From NCBI GenBank assembly GCA_937958815.1, contig CALGMR010000002.1, positions 62,001-126,000 on the forward strand: DNA of 64,000 nucleotides, in the 5' to 3' direction. Under the pieces are notes generated by a model. The model saw only the letters and a program-made list of their open reading frames with translations, was not told where the DNA came from and searched no databases. Made by a program: the position numbers and the translations under genes. This document shows positions 17,942 to 27,250 of the stretch, piece after piece. This DNA comes from an uncultured Rhizobiaceae group bacterium. Lineage in GTDB: Bacteria > Pseudomonadota > Alphaproteobacteria > Rhizobiales > Rhizobiaceae. Position 1 is the stretch's first letter; each line of letters opens with the position of its first letter.

Positions 17942-19666
17942 ATGAGCGATAAAATTTCAGACAAGAGCAATTTGCCAAGCCGTCATGTGACGAAGGGACC
18001 GCAACGTGCTCCGCATCGTTCGTATCTATATGCGATGGGTTTGACTGAAGAGCAGATCAATCAACCGCTTGTGGGTGTCGCCACATGCTGGAATGAAGCT
18101 GCACCTTGTAACATTTCTTTGATGCGTCAGGCGCAGAGCGTCAAAAAGGGTGTTTCTGCCGCCAAAGGTACACCGCGTGAATTTACGACCATTACTGTGA
18201 CCGATGGAATCGCTATGGGTCACCAAGGAATGAAGGCGTCTTTGGTGTCTCGTGATGTGATTGCCGATACGGTCGAGCTCACCATGCGCGGTCATTGCTA
18301 TGATGCGTTGGTCGGTCTTGCCGGTTGTGACAAATCTCTGCCGGGTATGATGATGTCGATGGTACGTTTGAACGTTCCCTCTGTCTTTATTTATGGTGGT
18401 TCCATTCTTCCGGGCAATCACCGTGGTCGTCCTGTAACAGTGCAAGATGTGTTTGAAGCCGTGGGTCAACATTCTGTGGGCAATATGTCGGATGATGAAT
18501 TGCACGAGTTGGAGCAGGTGGCTTGTCCATCGGCTGGCGCTTGTGGCGCCCAGTTTACGGCAAATACAATGGCGACCGTCTCTGAAGCCATTGGCTTGGC
18601 GCTGCCTTATTCAGCAGGTGCACCTGCGCCATATGAAATTCGCGACCGCTTCTGCTACACAGCTGGCGAAAAGGTCATGGAACTGATTGAAAAGAATATC
18701 CGTCCGCGTGATATCGTCACTTTGAAAGCGCTTGAGAATGCGGCGACTGTTGTTGCAGCTTCCGGCGGTTCAACAAACGCTGCGCTCCACTTGCCTGCAA
18801 TTGCAAATGAAATTGGCATCAAGTTTGATTTGTTCGATGTGGCTGAGATTTTCAAACGCACGCCTTATATTGCTGATCTGAAGCCCGGCGGAAAATATGT
18901 TGCAAAAGACATGTTTGAAGTTGGCGGCATTCCACTTCTCATGAAAACGCTTTTGGATGGTGGTTTCTTGCATGGGGATTGCATGACGGTCACTGGCCGC
19001 ACAATTGCCGAAAACATGGATTACGTGAATTGGAACGAAGATCAGGATGTTGTTTATCCTGTGTCTAATCCAATCACGAAAACGGGCGGCGTTGTTGGCC
19101 TGAAAGGCAATTTGGCTCCCGAAGGTGCAATCGTGAAAGTGGCAGGTATGGAAACACAAACGTTTTCTGGTCCTGCACGTTGTTTTGACAGTGAAGAACT
19201 GGCGTTCGAAGCGGTCAGCAATAAAGAATACAAGGAAGGCGAGGTTCTCGTTATCCGCTATGAAGGTCCAAAAGGTGGCCCTGGAATGCGTGAAATGCTG
19301 GCCACAACGGCAGCTCTTTACGGGCAGGGCATGGGTGACAAAGTCGCTCTGATTACCGATGGGCGCTTCTCTGGCGCAACCCGCGGATTCTGCATTGGCC
19401 ATGTGGGCCCAGAAGCTGCAGTGGGTGGCCCAATTGGACTATTGAAAGACGGCGACATTATCGATCTCGATGCGGTTGAAGGCACGATGAGCGTGCAATT
19501 GAGCGATGAAGAGTTAGAAGCGCGCCGTAAAGAATGGAAACCACGCGAAACAGACTATCAGTCTGGCGTGATCTGGAAATTTGCTCAAACGGTTGGCAAT
19601 GCGCGCGATGGCGCTGTGACCCATCCCGGCGGCTGGAAAGAAAAACACGTTTATGCCGATACCTAA
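17942..19666 (+). CDS. ilvD: Dihydroxy-acid dehydratase
   Basis: A 574-residue Fe-S enzyme that makes 2-keto acids in valine, leucine and isoleucine biosynthesis. Cluster-ligand candidates lie in CWNEAAPC (Cys49, Cys56), GCDKSLPG (Cys129) and [10 protein letters not shown] (Cys195, Cys201). The C-terminal domain has the conserved [21 protein letters not shown]. Length is typical for the shorter IlvD class. AAAAGG lies about 11 bases before the ATG. Its last 14 bases overlap the start of an ExoR-like gene, so the two are probably one transcript. Confidence 0.97.
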   Translation: MSDKISDKSNLPSRHVTKGPQRAPHRSYLYAMGLTEEQINQPLVGVATCWNEAAPCNISLMRQAQSVKKGVSAAKGTPREFTTITVTDGIAMGHQGMKASLVSRDVIADTVELTMRGHCYDALVGLAGCDKSLPGMMMSMVRLNVPSVFIYGGSILPGNHRGRPVTVQDVFEAVGQHSVGNMSDDELHELEQVACPSAGACGAQFTANTMATVSEAIGLALPYSAGAPAPYEIRDRFCYTAGEKVMELIEKNIRPRDIVTLKALENAATVVAASGGSTNAALHLPAIANEIGIKFDLFDVAEIFKRTPYIADLKPGGKYVAKDMFEVGGIPLLMKTLLDGGFLHGDCMTVTGRTIAENMDYVNWNEDQDVVYPVSNPITKTGGVVGLKGNLAPEGAIVKVAGMETQTFSGPARCFDSEELAFEAVSNKEYKEGEVLVIRYEGPKGGPGMREMLATTAALYGQGMGDKVALITDGRFSGATRGFCIGHVGPEAAVGGPIGLLKDGDIIDLDAVEGTMSVQLSDEELEARRKEWKPRETDYQSGVIWKFAQTVGNARDGAVTHPGGWKEKHVYADT

Positions 19667-20537
19667 GCGGACTTCAAAACTGGTGATTGCTGCACTGGCG
19701 CTAAGCACATTGCTTAGCGCTGGAACGGTTGCTCATGGTTTTGATCCTGAAAAAGTGTTCAAGCCTAACGAGAAACCGCGCAGCGTTTTTCGTTTTGGGT
19801 TCCGCGCTTGGAAAAAAGGCAATATGGCGGACGCGCTGGGCGCATTTCGTTATGGTGCCGAGATGAATGACTTGGCTTCCCAATGGAAGCTTGCTCATAT
19901 GTTGCAGGCGGGCACTGGTGTCGAGCGTAACCATTACGCTGCTTACAAATGGTATGCCAAAATCGCTGATCAGTTCATTGATCATGCACCAAAACGCGGC
20001 GAGCGTGGGCTTGTGTCCCACGCTGTGGTTTCGCTCGGCCTATATTCCCTAACGGGTATCAAAGGGACGGCTGTAAAGGCTAACCCACGCCGTGCGGAAG
20101 ACCATTTTTATCGTGCGGCCGCGTTGTATCACGATCCGGTTGCGCAGTATCAGCTTGGAAAATTGTATCGCCACGGCAAGCTTGGCGTGAAACAACCGCG
20201 CAGTGCGGCGCGTTGGCTCGGCTTGGCTGCCAAAAAAGGCCACCCATACGCTCAGGCAGAACTCGGCGAAATGCTGTTTTACGGTGAGGGCATTCGTCGC
20301 AAGCCGGTTCGTGGCTTGGTCTATCTCACCCGTGCGGCGGCTGGCTCAGCGCTGACAGGGGATGAAAGACGCATTCGCAAAGCGCGCAAAGAAGCATTTG
20401 CAGAAGCGACAGATGAAGAGCGCTCTGCCGCTGAAAAATTGTTCAAACGGTTCAAAAAGAGGCTCAAAGCTCCGATACGGGCTTTTGGATTTGAATCGCA
20501 GCAACTCAACCCAGATGCGATTGAGATTTCTGAATAA
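19653..20537 (+). CDS. exoR: ExoR-like periplasmic Sel1-repeat regulator
   Basis: A 294-residue exported protein with a signal peptide ending near GTVAHG and several Sel1/TPR repeats ([56 protein letters not shown]). Its overall plan and many positions match what I recall of rhizobial ExoR, the periplasmic inhibitor of the ExoS/ChvI two-component system that controls exopolysaccharide and motility. It is longer than the roughly 270 residues of ExoR owing to a basic C-terminal tail. It overlaps ilvD by 14 bases. No exoS or chvI gene is in this window. Confidence 0.72.
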   Translation: MPIPKRTSKLVIAALALSTLLSAGTVAHGFDPEKVFKPNEKPRSVFRFGFRAWKKGNMADALGAFRYGAEMNDLASQWKLAHMLQAGTGVERNHYAAYKWYAKIADQFIDHAPKRGERGLVSHAVVSLGLYSLTGIKGTAVKANPRRAEDHFYRAAALYHDPVAQYQLGKLYRHGKLGVKQPRSAARWLGLAAKKGHPYAQAELGEMLFYGEGIRRKPVRGLVYLTRAAAGSALTGDERRIRKARKEAFAEATDEERSAAEKLFKRFKKRLKAPIRAFGFESQQLNPDAIEISE

Positions 20538-20626
20538 ATTTCATCATTCAATAGCTTAGAATCTGAATCGATATCTGTATTTAAAATTTGATATCAGTGC
20601 TGGATGCTGAGTGTAGAGATTGATAT

Positions 20627-20632
20627 TTGACA
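20627..20632 (+). promoter_or_regulatory. Candidate -35 element of the BTLCP gene
   Basis: An exact TTGACA 55 bases before the GTG start. The -10 region expected 17 bases later (about 20650-20655, ATTAGT) is a poor match and is overlapped by the CtrA-like box. Confidence 0.35.
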
Positions 20633-20654
20633 AACCTTTAGAATCTCTGATTAG

Positions 20655-20669
20655 TTAACAAAAAGTTAA
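20655..20669. promoter_or_regulatory. CtrA-type box upstream of the BTLCP gene
   Basis: TTAA-N7-TTAA with a following C, an exact match to the CtrA full-site consensus. It overlaps the expected -10/+1 zone downstream of TTGACA and stands just before the ribosome binding site, a placement that suggests repression. Confidence 0.45.
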
Positions 20670-20686
20670 CATCGGAGGTTTGTGCT

Positions 20687-21265
20687 GTGCGGATTTTTAT
20701 TGGTTTTGCTCTGAGTCTTTTTGTAACTTCTAGCGCTTTTGCCGCAACAACACACATGAAAACCACAGGGCTTACATCGCAGCCTATTGGTCATGCAATG
20801 TTTTGCGAGCAATATGCTCAAGAGTGCAAAATTCGCAGCAAGTCAACGAAAGCTCCAAAACTCACAAGAAAAGGTTGGAAAGACCTTCTTGAAATCAACC
20901 ACTTCGCCAACACCAATGTGACACCGGTGACGGACCAAGAGGCTTACGGTGTTGAAGAACATTGGACATATCCAAAGAGCTACGGCGATTGCGAAGACTA
21001 TGTATTGCTGAAACGCTACATGTTGATGCAACGCGGATGGCCAGCATCAAGCCTGCTGATTACGGTTGTAAAACAACCAAACGGCGAAGGTCATGCAGTG
21101 CTGACTGTGCGCACAGACCGTGCTGACTACATTCTCGACAACCTTCAACCCTTGGTCAAACAGTGGGACGAAACACCTTACCAATATTTGAAACGTCAAT
21201 CGACCGCCCATTCGGGCCGGTGGAGCAAGATCAAAGACAGCCGCGCAATGGTGGCGAACTACTAA
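20687..21265 (+). CDS. Bacterial transglutaminase-like cysteine proteinase (BTLCP)
   Basis: A 192-residue exported protein with a signal peptide (MRIFIGFALSLFVTSSAFAA). It shows a Cys-His-Asp triad in family order: YGDCEDYVLLKR (Cys102), GEGHAVLTV (His136) and ILDNL (Asp151), as in the DUF920/BTLCP family. GTG at 20687 is favoured by GGAGG 8 bases upstream. Related LapG-type enzymes cleave surface adhesins in response to c-di-GMP, but the orphan BTLCPs of Rhizobiales have no established substrate, and no LapD partner is adjacent. Confidence 0.88.
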   Translation: MRIFIGFALSLFVTSSAFAATTHMKTTGLTSQPIGHAMFCEQYAQECKIRSKSTKAPKLTRKGWKDLLEINHFANTNVTPVTDQEAYGVEEHWTYPKSYGDCEDYVLLKRYMLMQRGWPASSLLITVVKQPNGEGHAVLTVRTDRADYILDNLQPLVKQWDETPYQYLKRQSTAHSGRWSKIKDSRAMVANY

Positions 21266-21416
21266 CCCGTTATTCCAGTTTGCCGTCGCTCGAAAACAAA
21301 ATGTTTTTTGAACGAGTTTGGGATCGATGATCTGAGGATTGTTCTTGAAAGGGCTGTTCAGCACCACGCATTTTGTAATTTGCGACGAATATCGAACTTT
21401 ACAAAACACAAACGCC

Positions 21417-22142
21417 CTAAAACGCTTTGCGAATACCAATCGAGACTTGGTGATTGCGGAAATCAAGATCGGATGATGTCCCGTCATTTGCGGTCACGCC
21501 CACATTCTCGATGCCTGAATAACGGTAGCTCAGATCAATGTTGATCGAATCTGAAACTGCGTAGGCCGTTCCTACCCCAATTTGCCAAGCCACTCCGTCT
21601 TCGTTTGTGTCCAAGACTTGGCCTGTAGGTGTGGTGTCAAAATTGTCAAATTCCAGATTGGCGTAACCGATGCCTGCGCTCACGAACGGCGTGAATGTGC
21701 CAAGCTCGTAGTCAATATAAGCGTTGGCCAGACCCACCAATGCAGTCGCTTCGCCTGTTGCTGCACTGCCCGAGAACGCACCAACACCTGCCACTTGATG
21801 TTGCTCGGCTTCCAGAACGATGTATCCAAGTTCTGCTTCGGTGCGAAACGATACGGGGGATTGTGTTTTGAAAACGCGTCCAACGGCAAGAGCAAGGTTG
21901 TAGCCGGGATCGAACTCTGTCTCCACCGTTGTGCCCAATGTGTTGAATTCTGTGTCTTCAGCAAATGCTGCACCGATACGCGCTGCAATGTACCATTTTT
22001 GATCTGTGACTTGGGTCTCAACGATGGGTTCCGGTGGGGTGGGGTCTGCTTCAATCACTGCGTCATCCGCGCGGGCAGGGTAGAATGATGCGGCAATGCA
22101 CAAAATACATGTGCCAGCGATGAGCGTTGTTTTCTTGAGCAT
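21417..22142 (-). CDS. Outer-membrane beta-barrel protein (OmpA/Omp25-like)
   Basis: A 241-residue protein with a signal peptide ending ARADD and an eight-stranded-barrel pattern of alternating hydrophobic residues, including WYIAARIGAAF, FTPFVSAGIGYANLEF and IDLSYRYSGIENVG. It ends HQVSIGIRKAF, with the terminal Phe typical of outer-membrane barrels. A short acidic, Pro-rich stretch follows the signal peptide. GGAG lies 8 bases before the ATG. It probably forms a surface porin-like or adhesin barrel; the specific role is unknown. Confidence 0.85.
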   Translation of the reverse strand: MLKKTTLIAGTCILCIAASFYPARADDAVIEADPTPPEPIVETQVTDQKWYIAARIGAAFAEDTEFNTLGTTVETEFDPGYNLALAVGRVFKTQSPVSFRTEAELGYIVLEAEQHQVAGVGAFSGSAATGEATALVGLANAYIDYELGTFTPFVSAGIGYANLEFDNFDTTPTGQVLDTNEDGVAWQIGVGTAYAVSDSINIDLSYRYSGIENVGVTANDGTSSDLDFRNHQVSIGIRKAF

Positions 22143-22350
22143 TTGAATGTCTCCTGTTCTTCAACGAGGCGGCAAGAATATGCCGTGTTCGCAGGAAACT
22201 ATTTCAGGAGGAGGTGCGCAGAATTTGTTCGAAGTTCTCAAACTTCGTTGCGACATGAATTGTAAATTGAGCAGCGGACAATGAACCTGTCACAATTTGC
22301 AACTTATGAGCCACATTGCTGCCAACTGACGCCCATGATTGAGAAGCATG

Positions 22351-23136
22351 TCAGATGTCGATTTCGGTCCAAATGGGAACATGGTCGGACGGCTTTTCCC
22401 AGTCGCGCGCATATTTGTCGACTTCGCAGCCAACCATCATGTCCGCAGCTTCTGCCGATAGCAGAAGGTGGTCGATACGGATGCCATGGTTCTTCGGCCA
22501 CGCGCCCGCCTGGTAGTCCCAAAACGTGTATATACCTGCAGAACTGTTGGAAGCGCGCAGAGCTTCCGTGAAACCAAGGTTCTTCAAAGCTTCAAACCGA
22601 GAACGGGTTTCTTCACGAAACAGCGCATCACCTTCCCAAACTTTGGGGTCCCAGCAATCTTCTGGTTGAGGAATGACATTATAGTCGCCTGCAAGGATAA
22701 GGGGTTCCTCTAAAGCCAGTCGTTCTTTCGACCAGGCGTGCAGTCGATCCATCCATTTCAATTTGTAATCGAACTTGCGGGGATCATTCACCGGATTGCC
22801 GTTTGGCAAATACAGCGATACCACACGCAGCGCTTTGTCGCCTACGGTGAACACACCTTCCATGAAGCGGGCAAGCTCGTCTTCATCATCTCCGGGAAGG
22901 CGGCGGTTGACTTCATCAAAGGGCAGGCGGGATAGGATGGCGACACCATTAAACCCCTTTTGCCCATGGGTTTCTACATTGTAGCCAAGCGCTTCAATTT
23001 CGCTTGCCGGAAAGGCTTCATCGACAGATTTGATCTCTTGTAAGCAAGCTATGTCGGGCGAAGCTTGTTTCAGCCATTCAATCAGCACGTCGTGACGCGC
23101 TTTGATGCCATTGATGTTCCAGCTTGCAATTTTCAC
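22351..23136 (-). CDS. xthA: Exodeoxyribonuclease III
   Basis: A 261-residue endonuclease/exonuclease/phosphatase-fold enzyme for base-excision repair (AP endonuclease and 3'-5' exonuclease). Motifs are MKIASWNINGIKAR (Asn metal site), CLQEIK (Glu), LYLPNGNP, LAGDYNVIPQPEDCWDP (Asp, Asn), IRIDHLLLS (Asp) and the closing PSDHVPIW (catalytic His). The start is GTG at 23136 with a modest ribosome site. It runs divergent from the permease gene. Confidence 0.97.
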   Translation of the reverse strand: MKIASWNINGIKARHDVLIEWLKQASPDIACLQEIKSVDEAFPASEIEALGYNVETHGQKGFNGVAILSRLPFDEVNRRLPGDDEDELARFMEGVFTVGDKALRVVSLYLPNGNPVNDPRKFDYKLKWMDRLHAWSKERLALEEPLILAGDYNVIPQPEDCWDPKVWEGDALFREETRSRFEALKNLGFTEALRASNSSAGIYTFWDYQAGAWPKNHGIRIDHLLLSAEAADMMVGCEVDKYARDWEKPSDHVPIWTEIDI

Positions 23137-23336
23137 GACGATGTTTTCCGATTTCCGCGTTACCTTAAACTATCCGACCTGACCGCCAATGCCACGCGCC
23201 AAAGCACGGTTGTCCACATGCTGGGTCTTCGAGATTATGGCAACTTTGTGTCCGAGGCTTTTTTGTTGCATAAGCGTAGCGTTTATGGGGCTGGAAATAA
23301 TTTCGGCTCACTTTGAGGACATGCAAGGGAGCTATC

Positions 23337-25403
23337 ATGTCGAATTCTTCTCTGGGGACGCCGGAACAACTGCGCGACCCAAATTATACACCGCCGTTGG
23401 GGCAGGCGATTCCGCTTGGCATCCAACACGTGTTGGCGATGTTTGTTTCAAACGTTACGCCAGCAATTATTGTTGCCGGAGTGGCCGGATTTGGTTTCGG
23501 CAAGCCTGATGCTGGCAACCTGATCTACATGATCCAGATGTCCATGTTCTTTGCGGGTATAGCGACGCTGCTTCAAACCATTTCTTTGGGACCAATTGGT
23601 GCTAAATTGCCAATCGTACAGGGCACAAGCTTTGCTTATTTGCCTATTATGATTCCGGCGGTTGCAGGTGCAGGCGTTGCCGGAATGGCCGGCTTGATGA
23701 CGGGTGTCGTTGTGGGTGGTCTGTTCCACTTCTGCTTGGGCTTCTTCATAAAGCGCATCCGTTTTGCTTTGCCGCCCTTGGTGACAGGTCTGATCGTTTT
23801 GATCATTGGCTTGGAACTCATCAAAGTGGGCATTGAATACGCTGCTGGTGGTGCTGGCGCATTCAACCGCGGTCAGCCTGACTGGGGCAGCGGAACAAAC
23901 TGGTTTGTCGCCTTTGTTGTTATCGCCGTTACTCTTGGTGTGAAATTCTTCAGTCGCGGCTTCTTATCCGTTGCTGCGGTTTTGATCGGCCTTATCGCTG
24001 GTTACATCGTTGCTGCAATGTTCGGCATGGTCAGCCTCGGCGGCGTTGGAAGAGCTTCCTGGTTTGCTTTGCCAAACCCATTGCATTTCGGTTGGGAATG
24101 GAATTGGACCATCATCATTGGTATGTGTTTGATGTCATTTGTTTCAGCGATTGAAACAGTGGGCGACACAAACGGTATCACCAAAGGTGGTTCTGGCCGT
24201 GAAGCAACAGACGAAGAAATCGCTGGTGCAACTTATGCAGATGGTGTTGGTACTGCTGTTGCTGGTCTTTTCGGTGGTCTGCCAAACACATCATTTTCGC
24301 AAAACGTTGGTTTGATTTCCATGACAGGTGTCATGAGCCGTGGTGTTGTCACCATCGGTGCATTGTTCCTCGTCTTCTGTGGTTTGATCCCTAAAGTTGG
24401 TGCGATCATCAACAGTGTTCCAATCGAGGTTCTCGGCGGCGGCGTTATCGTGATGTTCGGCATGGTGGCATCTGCTGGTGTGCGTATGCTTTCAGAAGTC
24501 AAGTGGAACCGTCGCAACATGATCATCTTTGCGACAGCATTGTCGATCGGTCTTGGTCTCTACCTTGTTCCAGACGCACTTCGTTTCTTGGATCAAAAAG
24601 GCACACTCAACATTCTGTTGACGACTGGTCTTTTGCCAGCTGCGTTTATCGCGATTTTGTTGAACTTGCTTTTGCCTGAAGATCTTGATGGCGAAACAGG
24701 TGGTCATGAGACACAACTTTCAGGTCTCGGTAATACTGGTGGCTCTGCAACGCTTTCAAATGCATCGCAGTCTGTTTCGGCTGCATCTGGCGCTGGTGTG
24801 GCTGCTGTCACAGGTGGTGCTGCGGCACTGGCTGGTGGCGCTGCTGCTCTCGCTTCAGCAGGAAGCAATGCTGCGTCTGCTGCGGGTGAGGCTGCAAAGT
24901 CTACTGCAAGTTCAGCGGGTAGTGCGGTAAAGTCGACTGCAACTTCTGCGGCCAAGACGGCAACGTCCACGGTCAAAAAGGCTGCACCCAAAAAGGCTGC
25001 TGCTAAGACGCCTGCTGCAAAAAAAGCTGCCCCAAAGAGGGCTGTTGCAAAAGCTGCACCAGCTAAGAAAGCGGCTGCCAAAAAGGCTCCTGCTAAAAAG
25101 GCTGCAGCGAAGAAAGCTCCTGCAAAGGGCAAGCTTGCCGGATCAGCGATTGATGATCTGGAATTTGTGGATGGCATTGGTCCAAAGACTGCGAAGTCTT
25201 TGCAATCAGCAGGCGTTAAAAACCTGTCTGGTCTGATCAAAATGTCAGATGCAAATCTTGAAAAAGCAGCTCAAAAAGCTGGTACGGGTGGCCGCCCTGA
25301 AAGCGAAAAATGGAAAAAGCAGGCTGCAGACATTCTTGGTGGTAAAGCGCCAAAAGCAAAGTCTGACCGTGCTGCATGGGAACGTGCGATGAAGAAAATG
25401 TAA
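23337..25403 (+). CDS. NCS2 nucleobase permease fused to histone-like tail and HhH domain
   Basis: A 688-residue fusion. Residues 1-450 are a uracil/xanthine permease of the nucleobase:cation symporter-2 family, with about 12-14 membrane segments and the family signature QNVGLISMTGVMSR. Residues about 455-598 are a low-complexity linker, first Ser/Ala-rich and then Ala/Lys-rich like histone H1 (AKKAAAKKAPAKKAAAKKAP). Residues 601-688 hold a helix-hairpin-helix module (VDGIGPKTAKSLQSAGVKNL, then EKWKKQAADILGG) of the kind seen at the C-terminus of alphaproteobacterial NuoE and L21 proteins. AAGGGAG precedes the ATG at 23337 by 5 bases, so the upstream TTG is rejected. The tail should be cytoplasmic and able to touch nucleic acid, which is inference. 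Confidence 0.9.
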   Translation: MSNSSLGTPEQLRDPNYTPPLGQAIPLGIQHVLAMFVSNVTPAIIVAGVAGFGFGKPDAGNLIYMIQMSMFFAGIATLLQTISLGPIGAKLPIVQGTSFAYLPIMIPAVAGAGVAGMAGLMTGVVVGGLFHFCLGFFIKRIRFALPPLVTGLIVLIIGLELIKVGIEYAAGGAGAFNRGQPDWGSGTNWFVAFVVIAVTLGVKFFSRGFLSVAAVLIGLIAGYIVAAMFGMVSLGGVGRASWFALPNPLHFGWEWNWTIIIGMCLMSFVSAIETVGDTNGITKGGSGREATDEEIAGATYADGVGTAVAGLFGGLPNTSFSQNVGLISMTGVMSRGVVTIGALFLVFCGLIPKVGAIINSVPIEVLGGGVIVMFGMVASAGVRMLSEVKWNRRNMIIFATALSIGLGLYLVPDALRFLDQKGTLNILLTTGLLPAAFIAILLNLLLPEDLDGETGGHETQLSGLGNTGGSATLSNASQSVSAASGAGVAAVTGGAAALAGGAAALASAGSNAASAAGEAAKSTASSAGSAVKSTATSAAKTATSTVKKAAPKKAAAKTPAAKKAAPKRAVAKAAPAKKAAAKKAPAKKAAAKKAPAKGKLAGSAIDDLEFVDGIGPKTAKSLQSAGVKNLSGLIKMSDANLEKAAQKAGTGGRPESEKWKKQAADILGGKAPKAKSDRAAWERAMKKM

Positions 25404-25430
25404 TTTCGACAGAAATTTCAGAAACAAGAA

Positions 25431-25456
25431 GGGCGCTTTTCGGAGCGCCCTTTTTT
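25431..25456 (+). terminator. Rho-independent terminator of the NCS2 fusion gene
   Basis: GGGCGCT (25431-25437) pairs with AGCGCCC (25444-25450) around a 6-base loop, extended by flanking AA/TT, and runs into six T. It lies between converging genes and may serve both. Confidence 0.9.
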
Positions 25457-25473
25457 GTGTTCAGTTCGGGTAT

Positions 25474-25830
25474 TTACATAGAAAAGCTTGTCCCGCAGCC
25501 GCAGCTTGCTGTGGCGTTGGGGTTTCTGATTTGAAAGCTTTGGCCGATCAGATCATCTACAAAATCAATCACAGAGCCGCCCATATACATAAGAGAAATG
25601 GGATCGACGAGGACGCGCGCACCTTCGGATTCCAGCACCAGGTCATCCTCTTGGCTGTCGGCAGTGAGATCGAATTTGTATGAAAAGCCGGAACACCCGC
25701 CTCCTTCAACAGAAACGCGCAGCGCGTTCATGTCAGGCTCGGTGGACAGTATTTTAGCCACGCGCTTTGCAGCGGCTTCAGACACGACGACTTCGCCTTC
25801 CGGAACTTCAATATCTGCTGCTTGGCTCAT
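25474..25830 (-). CDS. erpA: Iron-sulfur cluster insertion protein, A-type carrier
   Basis: A 118-residue A-type carrier that hands Fe-S clusters to apoproteins. The three conserved cysteines are present: GGGCSGFSYKF (Cys46) and SCGCGTSF (Cys110, Cys112). AAAGGA lies about 8 bases before the ATG. The divergent dgt and argS neighbours are the usual Rhizobiales context for this ErpA/IscA-like gene. ErpA and IscA cannot be fully told apart by sequence alone. Confidence 0.9.
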   Translation of the reverse strand: MSQAADIEVPEGEVVVSEAAAKRVAKILSTEPDMNALRVSVEGGGCSGFSYKFDLTADSQEDDLVLESEGARVLVDPISLMYMGGSVIDFVDDLIGQSFQIRNPNATASCGCGTSFSM

Positions 25831-25923
25831 GGTTCTTTCCTTTGTGGCCGCCCCACCAATATGTAGGAACGATAGTCATCATCGTCAATTGGCGATGAGT
25901 GTCTTCTCGTCTATACGCAATTT

Positions 25924-27168
25924 ATGAAAAAAAGCACTGCGACTCGTTCTGAATTTGATCTGACTTCTGTCCGCACGGTCGCCGGCGGGCGCGCATTGGC
26001 GCCTTACGCTGTGGATGCATTTGCCAGCAAAGGGCGTTTGATTGCAGAACCGTCCAGTCCGACACGCACAGATTTTCAAAGGGATCGCGACAGAATCATT
26101 CACAGCAATGCATTCAAAAGGTTGAAACATAAGACGCAGGTTTTTGTGTTTCATGAGGGGGATCACTACCGCACGCGGCTCACCCATACGATTGAAGTGG
26201 GGCAGATCGCGCGGGCATTGGCGCGTGCGTTGAAAGTGGATGAAGATTTGGCGGAAGCGCTGGCGCTGGTGCATGACTTTGGGCACACGCCGTTTGGCCA
26301 TGCAGGCGAACGCGTCTTGAACGAAAAACTGGCTGCATTCGGTGGGTTTGATCACAACGCTCAATCTTTGCGTGTGGTGACGGAATTGGAGCGCCGTTAT
26401 GCGGAATTTGACGGTCTGAACCTGTGTTGGGAAACGCTGGAAGGTTTGGTGAAACACAACGGTCCACTCGTGGACAAAGATGGAGATGGTTTAGACGGGC
26501 CAGTTCCGCGCGCTATATCGGATTACAACCAGAAGCATGATCTTTTGCTCTGGAGTTGGCCATCGGTTGAAGCGCAATGTGCCGCTATTGCTGATGATAT
26601 TGCCTACGACAATCACGATCTTGAAGACGGGTTGCGCGAAGGCTTGTTCGCCATTGAAGATTTGGCCGAAGTGCCGATTTGTCTTGAAATCTTGAAAAAC
26701 GTTCAGGATCAATATCCTCATTTGGACAAAAGCCGCACCATTCATGAAATTGTGCGCAGGCAAATTACGCTCATGGTGGAGGACGTTATTCAAGAAGCCG
26801 TCTCAAGGCTGGAGCAAGCAAAACCGACGAATGCGCAGGCCGTTCGTGAATTGGATTACGCAGTGGTGCAATTTTCGCCTGAAATGGAGCAACAGGAAAA
26901 GGTGTTGAAGGCGTTTATGTTCGAACGCATGTACCGTCACAAAGATGTGGTACGCCCAGTTGAAGCCTCGCAAATCATTTTAAGTGACCTGTTTGACGCC
27001 TTCCAATCGGGGCGGGCGGAACTGCCCGAAGACACTGAATGGGCATTAGATGGTTTGGATGACAGCGCGCGCGCCCATCGCATCGCGGACTATTTGGCGG
27101 GAATGACCGACCGCTATGCCGTAAATGAGCACAAGCGTTGGTTTGACCACACCCCTGAACTGGGATAA
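25924..27168 (+). CDS. dgt: Deoxyguanosinetriphosphate triphosphohydrolase-like protein
   Basis: A 414-residue HD-domain dNTPase that splits dNTPs into nucleoside and triphosphate, helping to control dNTP pools. The HD metal site appears as [12 protein letters not shown] and [15 protein letters not shown], with a later [12 protein letters not shown]. The length suits the alphaproteobacterial type 2 Dgt-like subfamily. The ATG at 25924 has no strong ribosome site. It is followed by argS after 82 bases, probably in one operon. Confidence 0.93.
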   Translation: MKKSTATRSEFDLTSVRTVAGGRALAPYAVDAFASKGRLIAEPSSPTRTDFQRDRDRIIHSNAFKRLKHKTQVFVFHEGDHYRTRLTHTIEVGQIARALARALKVDEDLAEALALVHDFGHTPFGHAGERVLNEKLAAFGGFDHNAQSLRVVTELERRYAEFDGLNLCWETLEGLVKHNGPLVDKDGDGLDGPVPRAISDYNQKHDLLLWSWPSVEAQCAAIADDIAYDNHDLEDGLREGLFAIEDLAEVPICLEILKNVQDQYPHLDKSRTIHEIVRRQITLMVEDVIQEAVSRLEQAKPTNAQAVRELDYAVVQFSPEMEQQEKVLKAFMFERMYRHKDVVRPVEASQIILSDLFDAFQSGRAELPEDTEWALDGLDDSARAHRIADYLAGMTDRYAVNEHKRWFDHTPELG

Positions 27169-27250
27169 CCGAACAGTTAAAGATTCAAGGATCTTGAAAG
27201 GCAAACGGCCTTTCCAAACGATCCGTTTTCACATGTGACGAGATAGACCT

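Noticed and set aside
24704..25240. Ala-rich 178-codon minus-strand frame
   Set aside because: A by-product of the Ala/Lys repeats on the other strand.
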